Notes under the pieces: model-generated | What the model saw: the letters and a program-made list of their open reading frames with translations, nothing else | What the model was told of the DNA's origin: nothing | The model's database searches: none | Program-made: the position numbers and the translations under genes | From: Prorocentrum cordatum | Lineage: Eukaryota; Sar; Dinophyceae; Prorocentrales; Prorocentraceae | NCBI GenBank assembly: GCA_963575745.1 | Contig: CAUYUJ010020586.1 | Span: 1-64,000 of the forward strand | DNA length: 64,000 nucleotides | Direction: 5' to 3' | Shown: positions 30,593 to 42,226 of the stretch, piece after piece | Layout of the letters: each line of letters opens with the position of its first letter | Position numbering within the stretch: the first letter of the stretch is position 1

Positions 30593-31309
30593 ACAGCAGC
30601 AATATCATGGGCTCATTCCGCATAAAGCCGCGCGCCCTTCCCAGGGGGCAGGGGGCGGCTGTGAATCAGCACGGGCGGCTTCGAACAAGACCCTGAAGCT
30701 CTGGGGGGTGTACGTGGCAACGCCTGCAAGGATGCGGTTGTGACATGGCTCCTTGTCTAAGAGAAGTGGGAAATCATATCATTGGCTTGCGAACACCGTG
30801 TGTCTCGTTCAGCGAGAGGGCTCAGAAATTGGAGGTGGAAAGAGACCACTCATTTTGGCGTTGGAGTTTGCACTGGTCTGAAACAACGACAGACTTAAAC
30901 ATGAGGCAAGACGTCAACATTGCCTGCGCTACAGAAATGAGCGCGGGTATGCCTAAATAAGCATCTTGGTGAAACTCGCAGTGCGCAACTCCTGTCTGTA
31001 TCCCGGTGCGGGGGTGAGACACGACCAACACTTAGCCTTACCACAATATCAAGCACCCAATCTCGAGCAATTGGCTCGCATGTCTCCAATTCACGCGGCT
31101 AAACTAAGCGCGAGGAAAAGCGGCGGAGGCAGAAGATCAAGAAGGATGACGGACAAACAACACGCGGCGAGGACCGGGAAAGGAGACGGGCGAGCAGCGG
31201 AAAAGGGAACCACGTAGAGCGGAAGGACAGCCAGGATGAGAGGTGACGGAGGGGGGCCGGAGGCGGATATGCGTCGAGGGGCAGATGGGTGGGTGCATGG
31301 ACAAGGGCG

Positions 31310-31545
31310 AGATATGAGAAGATGATGCGAAGGATTGAGGATGATGGTGAAGGATGCGAAGGATGATGCGAAGGATGATGAAGGATGGATAAGAGGATGA
31401 TGTGAAGGATGGATGTAGAATGCGAAGGATGCGAAGATATGAGAGGATGATGCGAAGGGTGGATGGGTGGGCAGGGGCGAGATGATGAGAGGAGGAGGAT
31501 GATAAGGAGGAGGATGATGTGGGAAGGATGCGAAGGATGGGGGTG
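31310..31545. repeat. GATGCGAAGGAT minisatellite
   Basis: Degenerate GATGATGCGAAGGATG words over about 230 bp. Confidence 0.85.
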
Positions 31546-31724
31546 ACAAGAGGGACGGGCAACGATCGGTCTCGAAGGAATGGAGATGGAGGCAAGTGTG
31601 CCAACTGGCGAGAAAGATAGGCGCGTGAACCGGTACGGGAGGGTGGGAGCAAGCAAGGTCTACAAAGGAGGCCGTTCTGGGTGTTTCAGCGGCGGGGGGG
31701 GAAGAGATGAGCGAAGGAGGTGGG

Positions 31725-32460
31725 TTGGGGCTCGCTTTGGGGCTCCGTTAGGGCTAATTGGACCCCTGAACATCTTCCTGGGGCCGTCTTCCGACAATTT
31801 GTGGGTCCTCATGGGAGCCCCTGGGCCCGTCTTGGACCCTTCCTGAAACCTTCTCGGTCGGGCCTCTCTCGGACGTTGTTGGGGTCATCCTGAAGCCTTA
31901 CGAGCTCGTCGGAAGCCAAAACACCACAGGGCCAACCACATTGAACAACCATGGGTCTTTGAACATATCTACCTCTCGGAGCCATCCTAGGGAGGCCCCG
32001 TGGCCACCTCGTGCTGTCTTATAACGGTCTTCTAAGAAGGGGAATTCACCTCCTGGGGTCTGGACAAAGATGTCGGGCAAGTCTGGTGCGTCCAAGATAG
32101 CCCTACATAGCTCCAAGCCAGGTCTAGCAAGGCCCAAATGGTCTCCACGATTGCGCGATATTGGACAGCCAAAGCCGATTCAATATGCTTGGCCCTGTCG
32201 ACCTGTCGCTCCCGACGGGCGTTCGAAAGCTCATGTGGCTGAACTATCGTCCAATCTAGTCCCAAGATAAGCTCATAAGGGCCTCAAAGGTCAACACAGG
32301 CGCGTCAGGAGCGTCACACGAGATGGTTTTTCGGACTCCATCGACGGGGTGCTAACTCACGCCGCCCCTTCTTTGATCGGTGTCCTCCAAGACGGTTCTA
32401 CGATCCGAAATGGCCCAAACAATCTTCAAGAAACTCCCAGATCAAAAGATCCGCGACGGC
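31725..32460 (+). repeat. Degenerate composite element
   Basis: Diverged decamers, and near 32345-32400 the tail block seen in other copies (GGGGTGCTAACTCACGCC, then CTTCTTTGATCGGTGTCCTC and CAAGACGG). No hairpin module visible. Confidence 0.5.
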
Positions 32461-34888
32461 CTGAGTTGTTCAACTTTGGGTGTTCCCAAGCTGATCCTGA
32501 GCTTCGGTTTGAGGGCAACCCCCCTCTTTCTGCCACTGCATGTTCCAACGCTTCCCTGCTCAAGGCATCTCGTTAGGGGGTCGTACGACGAATTTTGCGG
32601 TGCCAAGAATAGCTTGGACGATCTCGAAGACGAGTCACCATCCATCCATATAACTGGTGGAGGCTGTGCTATGAATCGTAAGGAAACTGTTGTCGGTATT
32701 TCGATGTTTATCGGGATCGCCTCTGACTCTTTCGAATTCGATGGCTGGATCTTGTGAGGAGGTCTCAAGCGAGAATCCGGTAACAAGTATTAACGTCGTG
32801 CATCTGTTGTCACGCGACGGCATCTCAGGCGGGATCCCCGCGTTGAAAGCCACCTGCTCTCCTTCGCAAGCGTGTTTGAAATTTCCAGCTGCAAGACCGC
32901 AACACGTGACATCTCAAACGTAAGCTGTAGACGACGCCGTAGGCGACCCACCCTCGACCTGTGCATCTGCCGAACATTTCCCACACAATGCTCGCTCTAC
33001 GGGTCCCTGCTAATTTATGTAAACAACTGGCGGGCACCGCCAATTTTCGCCCAATGCCATTCCGTGGGCGCCTCGCGGCGCGCTCGCTGGCGCTGCTGTG
33101 TTTTCGGCCGGCGCCCAGCCGTTGACGCCTCGTGGGCGCTTCTGCGCTGGCTGGCGCTGTCGTGTTTCCGGCTGGTGCCCGCCATTGGCCGCCTTGTCCC
33201 GTGACTGGCTCTCCTGGGTTTTCCGCGGGTGACCGCCTGCGGGCGCCCAAGTGCACACATAGCTTGTATCACCTAGCTTGCACCGCATGGAGTGTAACCT
33301 GGTTTGATCCGTACATTGCACCACACGGATTGCCGACCTTCTTCAGCATACGGGCTTCTTCCCGAATGGCGTTTCGCTGCAGGGGTTCTATCAACCAGCA
33401 AAACTAATACCACAGGGGAGTTCCCAGACGCGGGACGGGGGACCCGAGGACGTGGAGGCCCCCCAGACTAATCTGGGAGAAATCCCCATCGTCGTCCTTG
33501 TGACTACAGAGGCTGCCCCCCTGTCTTCTCATCGCCTTTGTCCGTTTCGCTCTGGTGGAGGCTCGCCTCCCGCCCCTTGCTCTGCCTTCTCCTCGTCCTC
33601 CTGCTTCTTTTCCCCCATCCACCTCCTCCCCCGTCCTTTTTGCAAGGGCGCCAGCATCGATTTTTCTTGGCGTCGTCGCCGCCTCGGCGAACAAATGCGT
33701 GTACCCCGATGGCCAGATCGCCATATCGTCGGGGTTCCGACGGCCGCCTCGGATAACACAAATCTGACGTGCGGGCTCCATAACCGCTCGGAGACTTCCC
33801 CACGATTCATTGACCGACGAAGCTCCTGCCCGAGACTTCCTCACGCTGCACACCTCGAGAGCCCAAACGTCAGGCCACATATGAATTTGCCAATGGCCGC
33901 CCCGGATTACCCATGTGAAGCGCGAACCCCGCAGGGGAGGGGCTTCCGCCCCAGACGTCTTCGCGCCGTGGACTCACAAGCCAAGGTATGGCGATAATAA
34001 TCTATTGACACAATTTGCTAGTGATGCGCTCCAGGGATTCCGGGATTGCTAGCAGCCGTTGTGCGGGGTACACCTGGCGTCGAATATTGTCTACTCAGCC
34101 AGCCTGGCGCCGCTGGTCGGTCACCCATTCACAATCGAGAAGTCGCCCGCGGGGGGGCTATTTGGCATTTGCTGATCCCCCGTCTCGTTGCCGAGCGCGG
34201 GGGGGACGGTGGCGCACCGCCCCGTCGCCCGCCGCCGCGCACTCCGCGCCTCGACGGATTCCTAAAAGCCTGGTAACGCAATTCGCCCGCGACCCTGGAA
34301 AATTCTCCCGGGGTGGATTTGAAAGAGTCTGGGGGCGTTTTTGAAAATGTCCGGCCTACTTTTTGAAAAAACATGCCCAGAATCGATTTTGAACAAATCT
34401 GGCCTCGATTCTGATAAATTACAGAATCCATGTTGAAATCTTCCAGATTTCGGAATTCTTCAGATGTCCCGCGCGGCGGGCGCATTCCAACCCTCAGATT
34501 TTTTTTGGCATGGCAACTCTCCGGGCTCCTTTCAAAAGAATCCGGCACCGCCTTTGCAAACAAACGTAACATTGTTTTGTGGCACATTCTACAATCCGGA
34601 AATCATTTCCGGGCGGCCCAGGCGCGGCCGGCTGCTTCGCGCGCCGCGCCGCGCGCAATTGGGCGCAGCGCACGCCGCGCCGTGCGCCCGCGAACAGCAC
34701 TCGCAGGGCTTGCGGCGAAAATCGCGCCAAGGCAGCTGCGGCTCGCGGGCTCCCAGAGAGCAAAACATAATGCAGCGTGGAATCTCCGAGGGCGCTCCGA
34801 TGCGCGATACATGCACCGCGCACTTCGTGCAAGGAACTTGCGCGACGAAATGCGCTCGACCATTCGTCCCTTGAGCCCGCGCGGAAGA
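32461..34888. other. No supportable gene; one degenerate triplicate
   Basis: 33030-33230 holds three weak repeats of GGCGCTGNTGTGTTTCCGGC type. A GC-rich stretch with CGCGCCG words lies at 34610-34700. Nothing else recognised. Confidence 0.4.
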
Positions 34889-34889
34889 G

Positions 34890-35091
34890 CCCCAATCAGT
34901 GGATGGTTTTTGCACAGGAGATCGACCGGGAACCCGGGGGCATGGGAATCCAAAACCCATCAAAATCGGCCCGGAACCAATAACCGGGAACCCGGGAACC
35001 TGGAGCCCAGGAACCCAGCCTGCTACAAAAATCGGCGGGAAACTTTCGCCAGATCTTTCAACTTCCCCTTCAGTGGAAGCGCTGATAGGGG
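34890..35091. mobile_element. MITE-like element, copy 1 (202 bp)
   Basis: Ends CCCCAATCAGTGG and its near complement GCGCTGATAGGGG. Interior contains GATCGACCGGGAACCCGG, AAATCGGCCCGGAA and AAACTTTCGCCAGATCTTTC. About 80 percent identical to 36780-36975, giving two copies with matching ends. No coding capacity, so a non-autonomous DNA transposon is the simplest reading; a target duplication is not evident. Confidence 0.65.
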
Positions 35092-35151
35092 AATATTAAT
35101 GCTTCATGCAACTCTGAAACACCCCATATCGTTATTCCCTGGAACTCTCCC

Positions 35152-35459
35152 GGGGTGCGTTCTGACCAGGATTTCGAGGCGAATCCAGCGGTGGCGACGA
35201 GGGCCTCCCAGGAGGCCCGAAGAGAGGGAAAACGGGCGAAGGGTAGAGGTATGGGTAGCTTCTCCTCGGATTATCCTCCCCCCCCGCCTCCTTCTCCTCC
35301 TCCTCCTCCTCCTCCAACTGCCCTTTCCCCTCCCTCCTCCTCCTCCTCCTCCTCCTTCTCTTTATCCTCCTCCTCCTCCTGCCCTCCTCCTCCTCCTCCT
35401 CCTCTTCCTCCTCATCCTTCTCCTCCTCCTCCTCCTCCTCCTCCTCCGTGCATGGGCAG
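35152..35459 (+). mobile_element. SINE-like repeat with (TCC)n tail, copy 1
   Basis: Head GGTGCGTTCTGACCAGGATT, then TCGAGGCGAATCCAGCGGTG and GCGACGAGGGCC; body of about 125 bp; then a 180-bp TCC tail. The same head, body and tail occur at 48292-48540. No pol III box is convincing. GC-rich sequence beyond the tail (35460-35700) has no supportable gene. Confidence 0.55.
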
Positions 35460-35869
35460 TGGGGACCGCGCACGGTGCCGCGTAGAGAGGGGCCCTCACC
35501 CCGCGAGCTCCGGCGGCGGCCCGGGCTGCGGCCCCGCGCAGCAGCAGGCCAGGGCGCCGAAACCTCCCCGAGGAGGCGGCGACAACGGCGACGACGACGA
35601 ACACGGCGGACATCACCGGCGACTGTGACGGCGGGGACGATGGCGGCGACCGTGACGACAATGGTGGTGGCGGCGACTCTGGCGACCGCCTAGTGGAAGG
35701 GTGTAGATCCCATGTGCAACTTAGGCATCCTTTCGTTTGGTCAGAGGTGTGGATGTACGCCACCAGGACGTCGGGCTACGTGTGATGCCGTATCTTCCCA
35801 GCCTAGCGTCTGTCTGCCAGGCCAACAAACGATACCCTCGAGCCGTCATGTAAACAGACGAGGGGGGCA

Positions 35870-36060
35870 TCTACAAACACACAGACACACACACAAACAC
35901 TGACACAGACACAGACACTAACACAGACACAGACACTAGACATAGACACACCGACACCGACACAGACACAGGCACCGACACAAACACAGACACACACACA
36001 CACACTCAGATACAGAAACAAAGACAGACACAGACACACACACAGACACACAACTGAGCC
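35870..36060. repeat. (AC)n microsatellite
   Basis: ACAC/ACAGACAC imperfect repeats over about 190 bp. Confidence 0.95.
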
Positions 36061-36469
36061 AAAGTACGCGCTTCGCCTGAGAAATCTCTGCAATTCTGGA
36101 CGTGAGCGGGTCAATGGAACACCCGTAGCTGACCCCTCTTGGCGTGATCAATTACAGGGACGGCTGCATCCCGGTGAGCATGGGGCTTTGAGCAGAGACT
36201 CATATTCCGAGCCAGACCAGGCGCTCTTCTGTACGAGAAGTCCTGACACTCTGGGCGCGAACGGGCCCGTCCGTGCAGCACTCCTGGTCGACACACACAC
36301 TTGAGAGGTCCAGCCGCGATGAGTGCTACATCGCGATGACAGTGGGACTCTGCTAATAGACTCGTCCACTGGGCCTAAACGGGCGTTCTGAACGAGAGGT
36401 GTCGACCACCTGGGCGCGAACGGGCCCGTGATACACCCCTGGTCGACACCCCGTTGGGAGGCCCAAGTG

Positions 36470-36745
36470 AATGCCTGCTGCGAGTTTGAGTGAGAATCTG
36501 AGTGCGAGTGGGTCTGAGTACGACTGGATCTGCGCCTGAGTGAACACGAGTGGGAGTGAGTCTGGATGCGAATGATTCTGAGTATGAGTGAGTAAAAGTA
36601 TCAGTGGGCCGAAAACATGTGGGTCTGAGAATGGGTGAATCTGAGTATGTGTGAGTCTGAGACTGGACTGGAGGCGGGTGGTCTGAAAGGTCAGATTCTT
36701 AGTCTGAGTCTGGGTGGCTGAATACGTATGGTCTGGGTCAGAACC
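36470..36745. repeat. GAGTCTGAGT minisatellite, left block
   Basis: Degenerate repeats of TGAGTCTGAGTG-type words; a second block lies at about 37000-37270, on the other side of the second MITE-like copy. Confidence 0.7.
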
Positions 36746-36779
36746 TAAGTAATTAAGTACACCAGAGAAAAACCCCAAT

Positions 36780-36975
36780 CCCCAATCAATGGATGGTTCT
36801 TGCAGAAAAGATCGACCGGGAACCCGGCAGACCGGGAACTAAGAACCCGTCGAAATCGGCCCGGAACGAATAACCGGGAACCCGGGAACCCAACCTGCTA
36901 CCAAAATCGGCAGGAAACTTTCGCCAAATCTTTCAACTTTCGCTAGGACCCCTTCAGTGCAAGCACTGATTGGGG
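36780..36975. mobile_element. MITE-like element, copy 2 (196 bp)
   Basis: Ends CCCCAATCAATGG and GCACTGATTGGGG; AAT stands directly outside both ends, a possible 3-bp target duplication. It interrupts the GAGTCTGAGT minisatellite. Interior as in copy 1. Confidence 0.7.
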
Positions 36976-36999
36976 AATAAGCCTGGTGGCGAGTCTGAA

Positions 37000-38220
37000 C
37001 TGGAGTGAAACTGAGGACGAATAGTTAATCAGGGTAATGGGTGAAATGAATCAGTTTATGAGTGATTCAGAGTCTTAATCAATCTGAACATGCTGAATGC
37101 GCTTGAATGCGACCGAGTCTGTGTGAACGAGTCGGACTGGACGGACACGAATGGATCTGAGCCCGAGTGAATATGAGTCCTAATGAGGCTGAGTCTGAGC
37201 AAGTCTGTGTGTGAGTGAGTCAGATTGACTATATGCGTGAGTCTGACGGACAAAGAGATGACGTGTGAGTGATAAGTGAGGCAAAAGCATCACGCTAATT
37301 CCATAGACATCTACACTCAAGATGTGGGGAATCCACATGCAAGTAGGCGCTGGTAAGCACATGTAGGTGGTGGCGCGCACTAGCAGACGGTGTCGCATGC
37401 GCGTGCACGCGGGGCCCTGGTGCAAATGTGACGCTTCCAGGGTGCTGCATGTGTTGTCTCATCGGGCAAAGTGTTCTTTATTGCTTCCTGAGGAAATCCG
37501 CTCCTGACGTCGTGGCCGCGTATCGCATATTTCAACGGTGATGACGGTGATGCAAGCTGCTTGAACCGAACTTCTGACGAGGGCAAATCATGTTGACGGT
37601 GGTGATGGCGAATGGGCATGTAAGCGCGATGAGCATAGCATAATGCAGACGACGGCGACGACAATAACATCTCCTGAAAACCTCCCCAAGCCCTGCTGCT
37701 GCTGCTCCTCCTCCTCCTCACCCGTTCCTCCTCCATGCAATCACATGTTAACCCCTGCAACAGATGTTTGAAACACCGGCGGGGGATGTTTGGGAAACTG
37801 CTCACAACCGGATGGACCTCTACGGAAGAGTCCGATACACAAGCGTCGATTGCACCCGCAGGATTAGGGTTTGCACGTGGTCGCGGATCCTCCCTCCCTC
37901 TCGAGGACGATGAAAACTACCTGCTTGTCAACACATGTGAAGGGGGCTCCTGCGTACTGCAGCTGGCCAGGGAGGAGAGAGGAGGAGAACGAGGGATGGG
38001 ACAGGAAGGGAAGCAGCTGAGGCAACGCACAGTTAGAGCCCATTCCTCCTTCTCCGAATTCCCTCGTCCGCTTGCAGCCCTGCCCACCATAAAATCTCGG
38101 TGATCTACACGCGCTCTTGTCGAGAGAACACCCCGTCGATGCCGCCGGCACGCCTGCGAGGTGGAAGATATGCGCAGGACGCACGCTTGCCCCTCACCCC
38201 CCGCCTCCACACCTAAATAT
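37000..38220. other. Minisatellite remainder, then no gene seen
   Basis: 37000-37270 continues GAGTCTGAGT repeats. 37690-37730 is a short TCC run. 37300-38220 holds nothing I can support. Confidence 0.5.
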
Positions 38221-38221
38221 C

Positions 38222-38300
38222 TCACCCCTCCCTCCTCCCCCGCCTCCTCCCCCTCCCCCTCCTCCTCCTCCTCCTCCTCCTCCTCCTCCTCCTCCACCTC
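38222..38300. repeat. (TCC)n microsatellite
   Basis: CCTCCC/TCC repeats on the plus strand. The next 400 bp show no gene. Confidence 0.9.
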
Positions 38301-38724
38301 CATCTCTCCTCTTCTCTCCTCTTTCTTTCACTCTTTCTCGGCGGCGCGACCAGGGGTGAGGGCAGAGGGGGCGGGCGTTCAGAAGGCTCAGAAGGCCTCC
38401 GACCTTCCGAGGATCTTTCCAAACCTTCTTCCGGAGAGACGTAAGACTCGGGCGCGGGGGGCTCGACTTGTCCTGAACATTCATCCCATCATGGAAATGA
38501 CGAGACCCAACCTGGAATTTGACGCGAACTCCCGCTGCAAACATCCCACGGACACTGGGCCGTCAAAATCCAGGACGCGCCCGTCAAATTGCGCCGGCAG
38601 GCCCGAGTTCCGGCGTACTCGAGTCTTACGTTTCCCCGATTCCTCGAAGGCGCCCACGGCTTCTCATCATCGCCGAACGTCGCCGCCTAGCAGCCAGCAC
38701 GGAGTGGCACCACGAATCAAGCGA

Positions 38725-39100
38725 GGGAGGCGGAGGAGGAGGACGAGGAGGAGGACGAGGGGGGGAGGCGACATGTCGCCAGATCTGGGCGCCCAGCGGC
38801 GGGGAGGCCCTCTGTGGCGCCGTCCCTCTGCCAGGGCCGCACTCACGCGCATTCGAAGCGCACCCCGAGGCGGAGGAGGAGGCGGAGGACGAGTACGAGG
38901 GAGGGGCGACACCACGCCCTCTCAGGGCGCCGGGCGGTCGGGAGGCCTTCTGAGGCGCCGTCCCTCCGCCAGGCCCGCACACTCGCACACGCAAAGCACA
39001 CCCCGGGGCGGAGGAGGCGGAGAGGAGGAAGAGGCGGACGAGGAAGAGGGGGGGAGGCGAAGGGTCGCTCTCTCTGGGCGTCCGGCGGCGGGGAGGCCTT
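38725..39100. repeat. About 142-bp tandem repeat, about 2.7 units
   Basis: Words GGCGGAGGAGGAGG, GGCGACA, CGGGGAGGCC, GGCGCCGTCCCTC, GCCAGG and GCACACG recur with an interval of about 140 bp (38730, 38870, 39010). A further diverged piece with CCCCGCCAGGCCCG lies at 39310-39390. Open frames are repeat artefacts. Confidence 0.7.
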
Positions 39101-39446
39101 TTTTTTGTTTTTCTGTTTTTGCTGCCACACCGCATCGGTCGCCGAAAGGCACAGCTAAACTGCTTGGCACGTTCTCTTTCAAAACCGGCCGCTGCTTGTG
39201 GAAGTGCCTCTACTTTGGGGCGACCGTGACCAGCCACCGCGGGGAGCGCGGCAGGTGGGTGAGGGGCCCAGGGCAATTATGGCAATGGAGCGAAGCTTCC
39301 GCGCGGTCCCCCCGCCAGGCCCGTTCGCGCGCGCTCGCAGCGCGCCCTGATATCACGCCCTCTCTGGACGCCCGGCGGCGGGGGGGGGCCTCTGCGCGCA
39401 ACAGGACGGCACCTGCGGACTCCGAGGCCCCTCTGGGCGCCGAGCT

Positions 39447-39787
39447 GGGCGACAGAGGGGCCAGCAAGACAAGGGCAAGGAGGGCCAAGCACAAGCGGAG
39501 AGGGAGAGCGGGGAGCCAAGAGCCACAGCCGAGGGGGGGGGAGGGAGACAGACCAGACACAGGGGACGGGCGGGCCGACGGACGGGGGAGGGGAATCGAG
39601 GGGAACAAGAGGGAGGCACCACACCACGAGGGCAAAGAGAGGCACGGAGGAAGAGGGAGAGGGAGCCGAGGGCCGAGGAGCCGAAGGAGGAAAAAGGGAG
39701 GCACACGCCCAGAGGCAGGGAAGGAGAAGGAAGAGGGGCACGCAGTCCAAGGGCGTGCGCGCGAGGGCGGAGGGCGGAGGAAAACGG
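39447..39787. other. Second thymine-depleted tract
   Basis: Three T in 341 nt of plus strand (39596, 39746, 39756). More A- and G-rich than the tract at 9183-10140 and likewise not a tandem repeat. No gene supportable. Confidence 0.85.
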
Positions 39788-39924
39788 TTCCGGGGAGAGG
39801 AAAAGAGAAACATGCTGGCGGCCGGGAGATTACTGTCGGCGCGCCTCTGGCTTCTGTAAATTTGCTGCCGCCAGCGTGCGCCACGAGCGAGCGAACGAAA
39901 GCAACTGCGCCTTGACGGCGCATT

Positions 39925-40205
39925 GGCTCCTCCTCCTCTTCCTCCTCGTCCTCGTCCTCATCGTCATCGTCATCCTCCTCCTCCACCTCGTCCTCCTCCT
40001 CCTCCTCTTCTTCCTCGTCCTCCCTCTCCCCCCCTCGTCCTTCCATCATCGTCCTCCCATTGTCGTCCTCCCCCTCATCGGCCTCCATATCATGGTCCTC
40101 CCATTGTCGTCCATCATCATCCTCCTCCCCGTCCTCCCCCTCCTCCCCCTTCTCCCCCTCCTCGTCCTCCTCGTCCTCCTCCTCCTCTTTCTCCACATTC
40201 TCCTT
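39925..40205. repeat. (TCC)n / TCATCG microsatellite
   Basis: Long imperfect TCC array with TCG and TCA interruptions. Confidence 0.9.
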
Positions 40206-40559
40206 ACATCCTCTCGTTTTCCTTACATTATTTCGCGTCCTCCTCGTCCCTTTTTTACTTCTCCTGCCTCCCCCTCCTTTCCAAAGATAACGGCAACGCA
40301 GTCCTTTTTTCCACTTTATGCTCCCCGACTTCTCTGATCAAGGCAACTCGCCAGGGCAAAATTGCTGGACGGACTGTTGTGGATGCGCGGGGCTTGAAGA
40401 GGTCGTTGCGGGCTCAGACGGCATGCAAAAACCTGACCGCACAAGAACAGGAAGCGCCGTTTTTGCTCATAGCAGTGTTTGTCGTCAAAGCTCTGGACGC
40501 CAGCGTTCGTACTGGGAGCTCTGGCGTTCGAAGCTGCCCACGTCATCGTTCGTAATGGA

Positions 40560-41235
40560 GCCTTGGGATGTCGTGGTGGGTCTCTCGTAGGCCTCTTAGA
40601 AGCAATTCTGAAGCCTCTTGGGGGCCGTTTTTTGGGGCCGTCTTGGGGGCATCTTGGGGGCCTTTTTGGGGCCTCTTGGAGCGTCTTGGGGGGCTCCCGG
40701 GGGCCTCCTGGACCCTCCGGGGGGGCACTTGGGGCCGAGGACCCGAAAAGTACGTTCGTGTACCTCGTCTGGGCCCCCCCTAGGAGCCATATTGATGGCC
40801 TCTTGGGCCGCCGCGAAGCCTCTTGGGGCCGTCTTGGGGCCGCCTTGGGGCCTTCTGGTGCCTTTTTGGGGCCGTCTTGGGGGCCTCTTGGGCCGTCTTG
40901 AGGCGATCTTGGGGGCCTCTTGGGCCGTCTTGGGGCGATTTTAGGGGCCTCTTGGGCCGTCTTGGAGCGTCGGGAAACGGAGAAGGCGAGAACCCCAAAA
41001 ACCTTCAAAAACTATGCAGCAATCATAGATTTGTGCCTCCTTTGCGCTCTTGTGAGGCCTCTTCGAAGCCTCTTGAGGCGTCTTGGAGGCCTCTTGAGGG
41101 CCTCCTGGGCCGTCTTGGAGCTCTCTTGGACCGTCTGGAAGCCATCTTAGGGCATCTTGGAACGCTCTAGGGCGGTCTTGGAGCGCTCTTGGGCCGTCTT
41201 GGAGCCCTGGTGGCCGTTTTGGGCGCGTCTTGGTC
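40560..41235 (-). repeat. Decamer block, reverse orientation
   Basis: GGCCTCTTGGGG/GGCCGTCTTGGGG words at 10-12-bp spacing, reverse to the block at 41395-41960, giving a large degenerate inverted structure around the hairpin module at 41250-41410. Preceded at 40319-40355 by a conserved TGCTCCCCGACTTCTCTGAT-type module also seen at 42149. Confidence 0.7.
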
Positions 41236-41249
41236 AGATTTTTTGAGCG

Positions 41250-41960
41250 GAGTGACAGTCCCACCAGCCCTCTGGGCGTAGGTGGTCTAGAACAGATCCT
41301 CTTCCACCCCTCCCTCTTCCCCCTTGGGGAGGGGTTTACCCCTCCCCCTACCCCCTCCCCTGGACCTGGACGGGGGGGGCCGCGGGTAGTTAGAGCGTCC
41401 AAGATGGCCCAAGACGGCTCCAAGAGCGCCTCAGAGAACCCAAGATGAGCTCCAAGATGGCTCAAGATAGCGCAAGATCGCTCACGATGGCTCCTAAGAT
41501 GGTTCCAAGAAGCCCAAAGACGGCCCCAAGATAACTCCAAGTGGCCAAACAGCTCCCCAAGGAGGCCCCGAAGAGGCCAAAATCGTCCCAAAACCTAAGG
41601 AAAATCAATGATTTTTGCTTTCTCGCCTTTTCGCTTCCGATGGCCATCCGAGGCCTGGAGATGGCTCCAAGATGGCCCAAGAGGGCCCCAAGAGAGCCCC
41701 AAAAGAGCCCCAAGACGGCCCCAAGAGCGCCCAAGAGCACTCCAAGAGCGTTCCAAGAGGGGTCCAAGAGGCGATTTTAGGGGCTTCCGAGGGGGGGCGC
41801 TAATTGAACCCCCCCTCTTGTTTGATCGACTCCCTCCAAGATGGCCCCAAAAGCGCCCCGAAGGCTCCCCAGAGCGCCTCAAGAGGGTCCCAAGAGGCGC
41901 CCAAGATGCCCCAAGGCGCCCAAAAAGCCCTCCAAGAGGCCCTCAAAAGACCCCCAAGAA
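41250..41960 (+). repeat. Composite hairpin/decamer dispersed element
   Basis: CCCACCAGCCCTCTGGGCGT at about 41261; perfect hairpin GGGGAGGGG-TTTA-CCCCTCCCC at 41327-41348; GACCTGGACG and GAGCGTCCAAG; decamers; T-rich block at 41600-41650 (GGAAAATCAATGATTTTTGC); decamers; GGGCGCTAATTGAAC block at about 41797; TTTGATCGACTCCCTCC. Best preserved copy in the window. Confidence 0.75.
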
Positions 41961-41964
41961 GCTC

Positions 41965-42100
41965 CTTCCCCTCCTCCTCCTCCTCCTCCGATTCTTCCTC
42001 CTTCTCCGTCCTCCTCCTCCTCCTCCTCCTCCTCTTCCCCCTCCTCCTCCTCCTCCTCCTCCGACGACGACGACGACGACGACTCCTCTTCCATCCTCCC
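41965..42100. repeat. (TCC)n and (CGA)n microsatellites
   Basis: TCC array followed by six GAC/CGA units at 42062-42081, adjacent to the right end of the composite element. Confidence 0.9.
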
Positions 42101-42226
42101 CCTCTCGGGGTCTGTGACAGCTTCCCCCGCCCTTTGTTATTCTGCATGCTCCCCGACTTCCCTGATCACCTCAACTCCCCTGAGCATCGTTTCTGGATGG
42201 GCTGGTGGGGATACGCGAAGCGTCAA

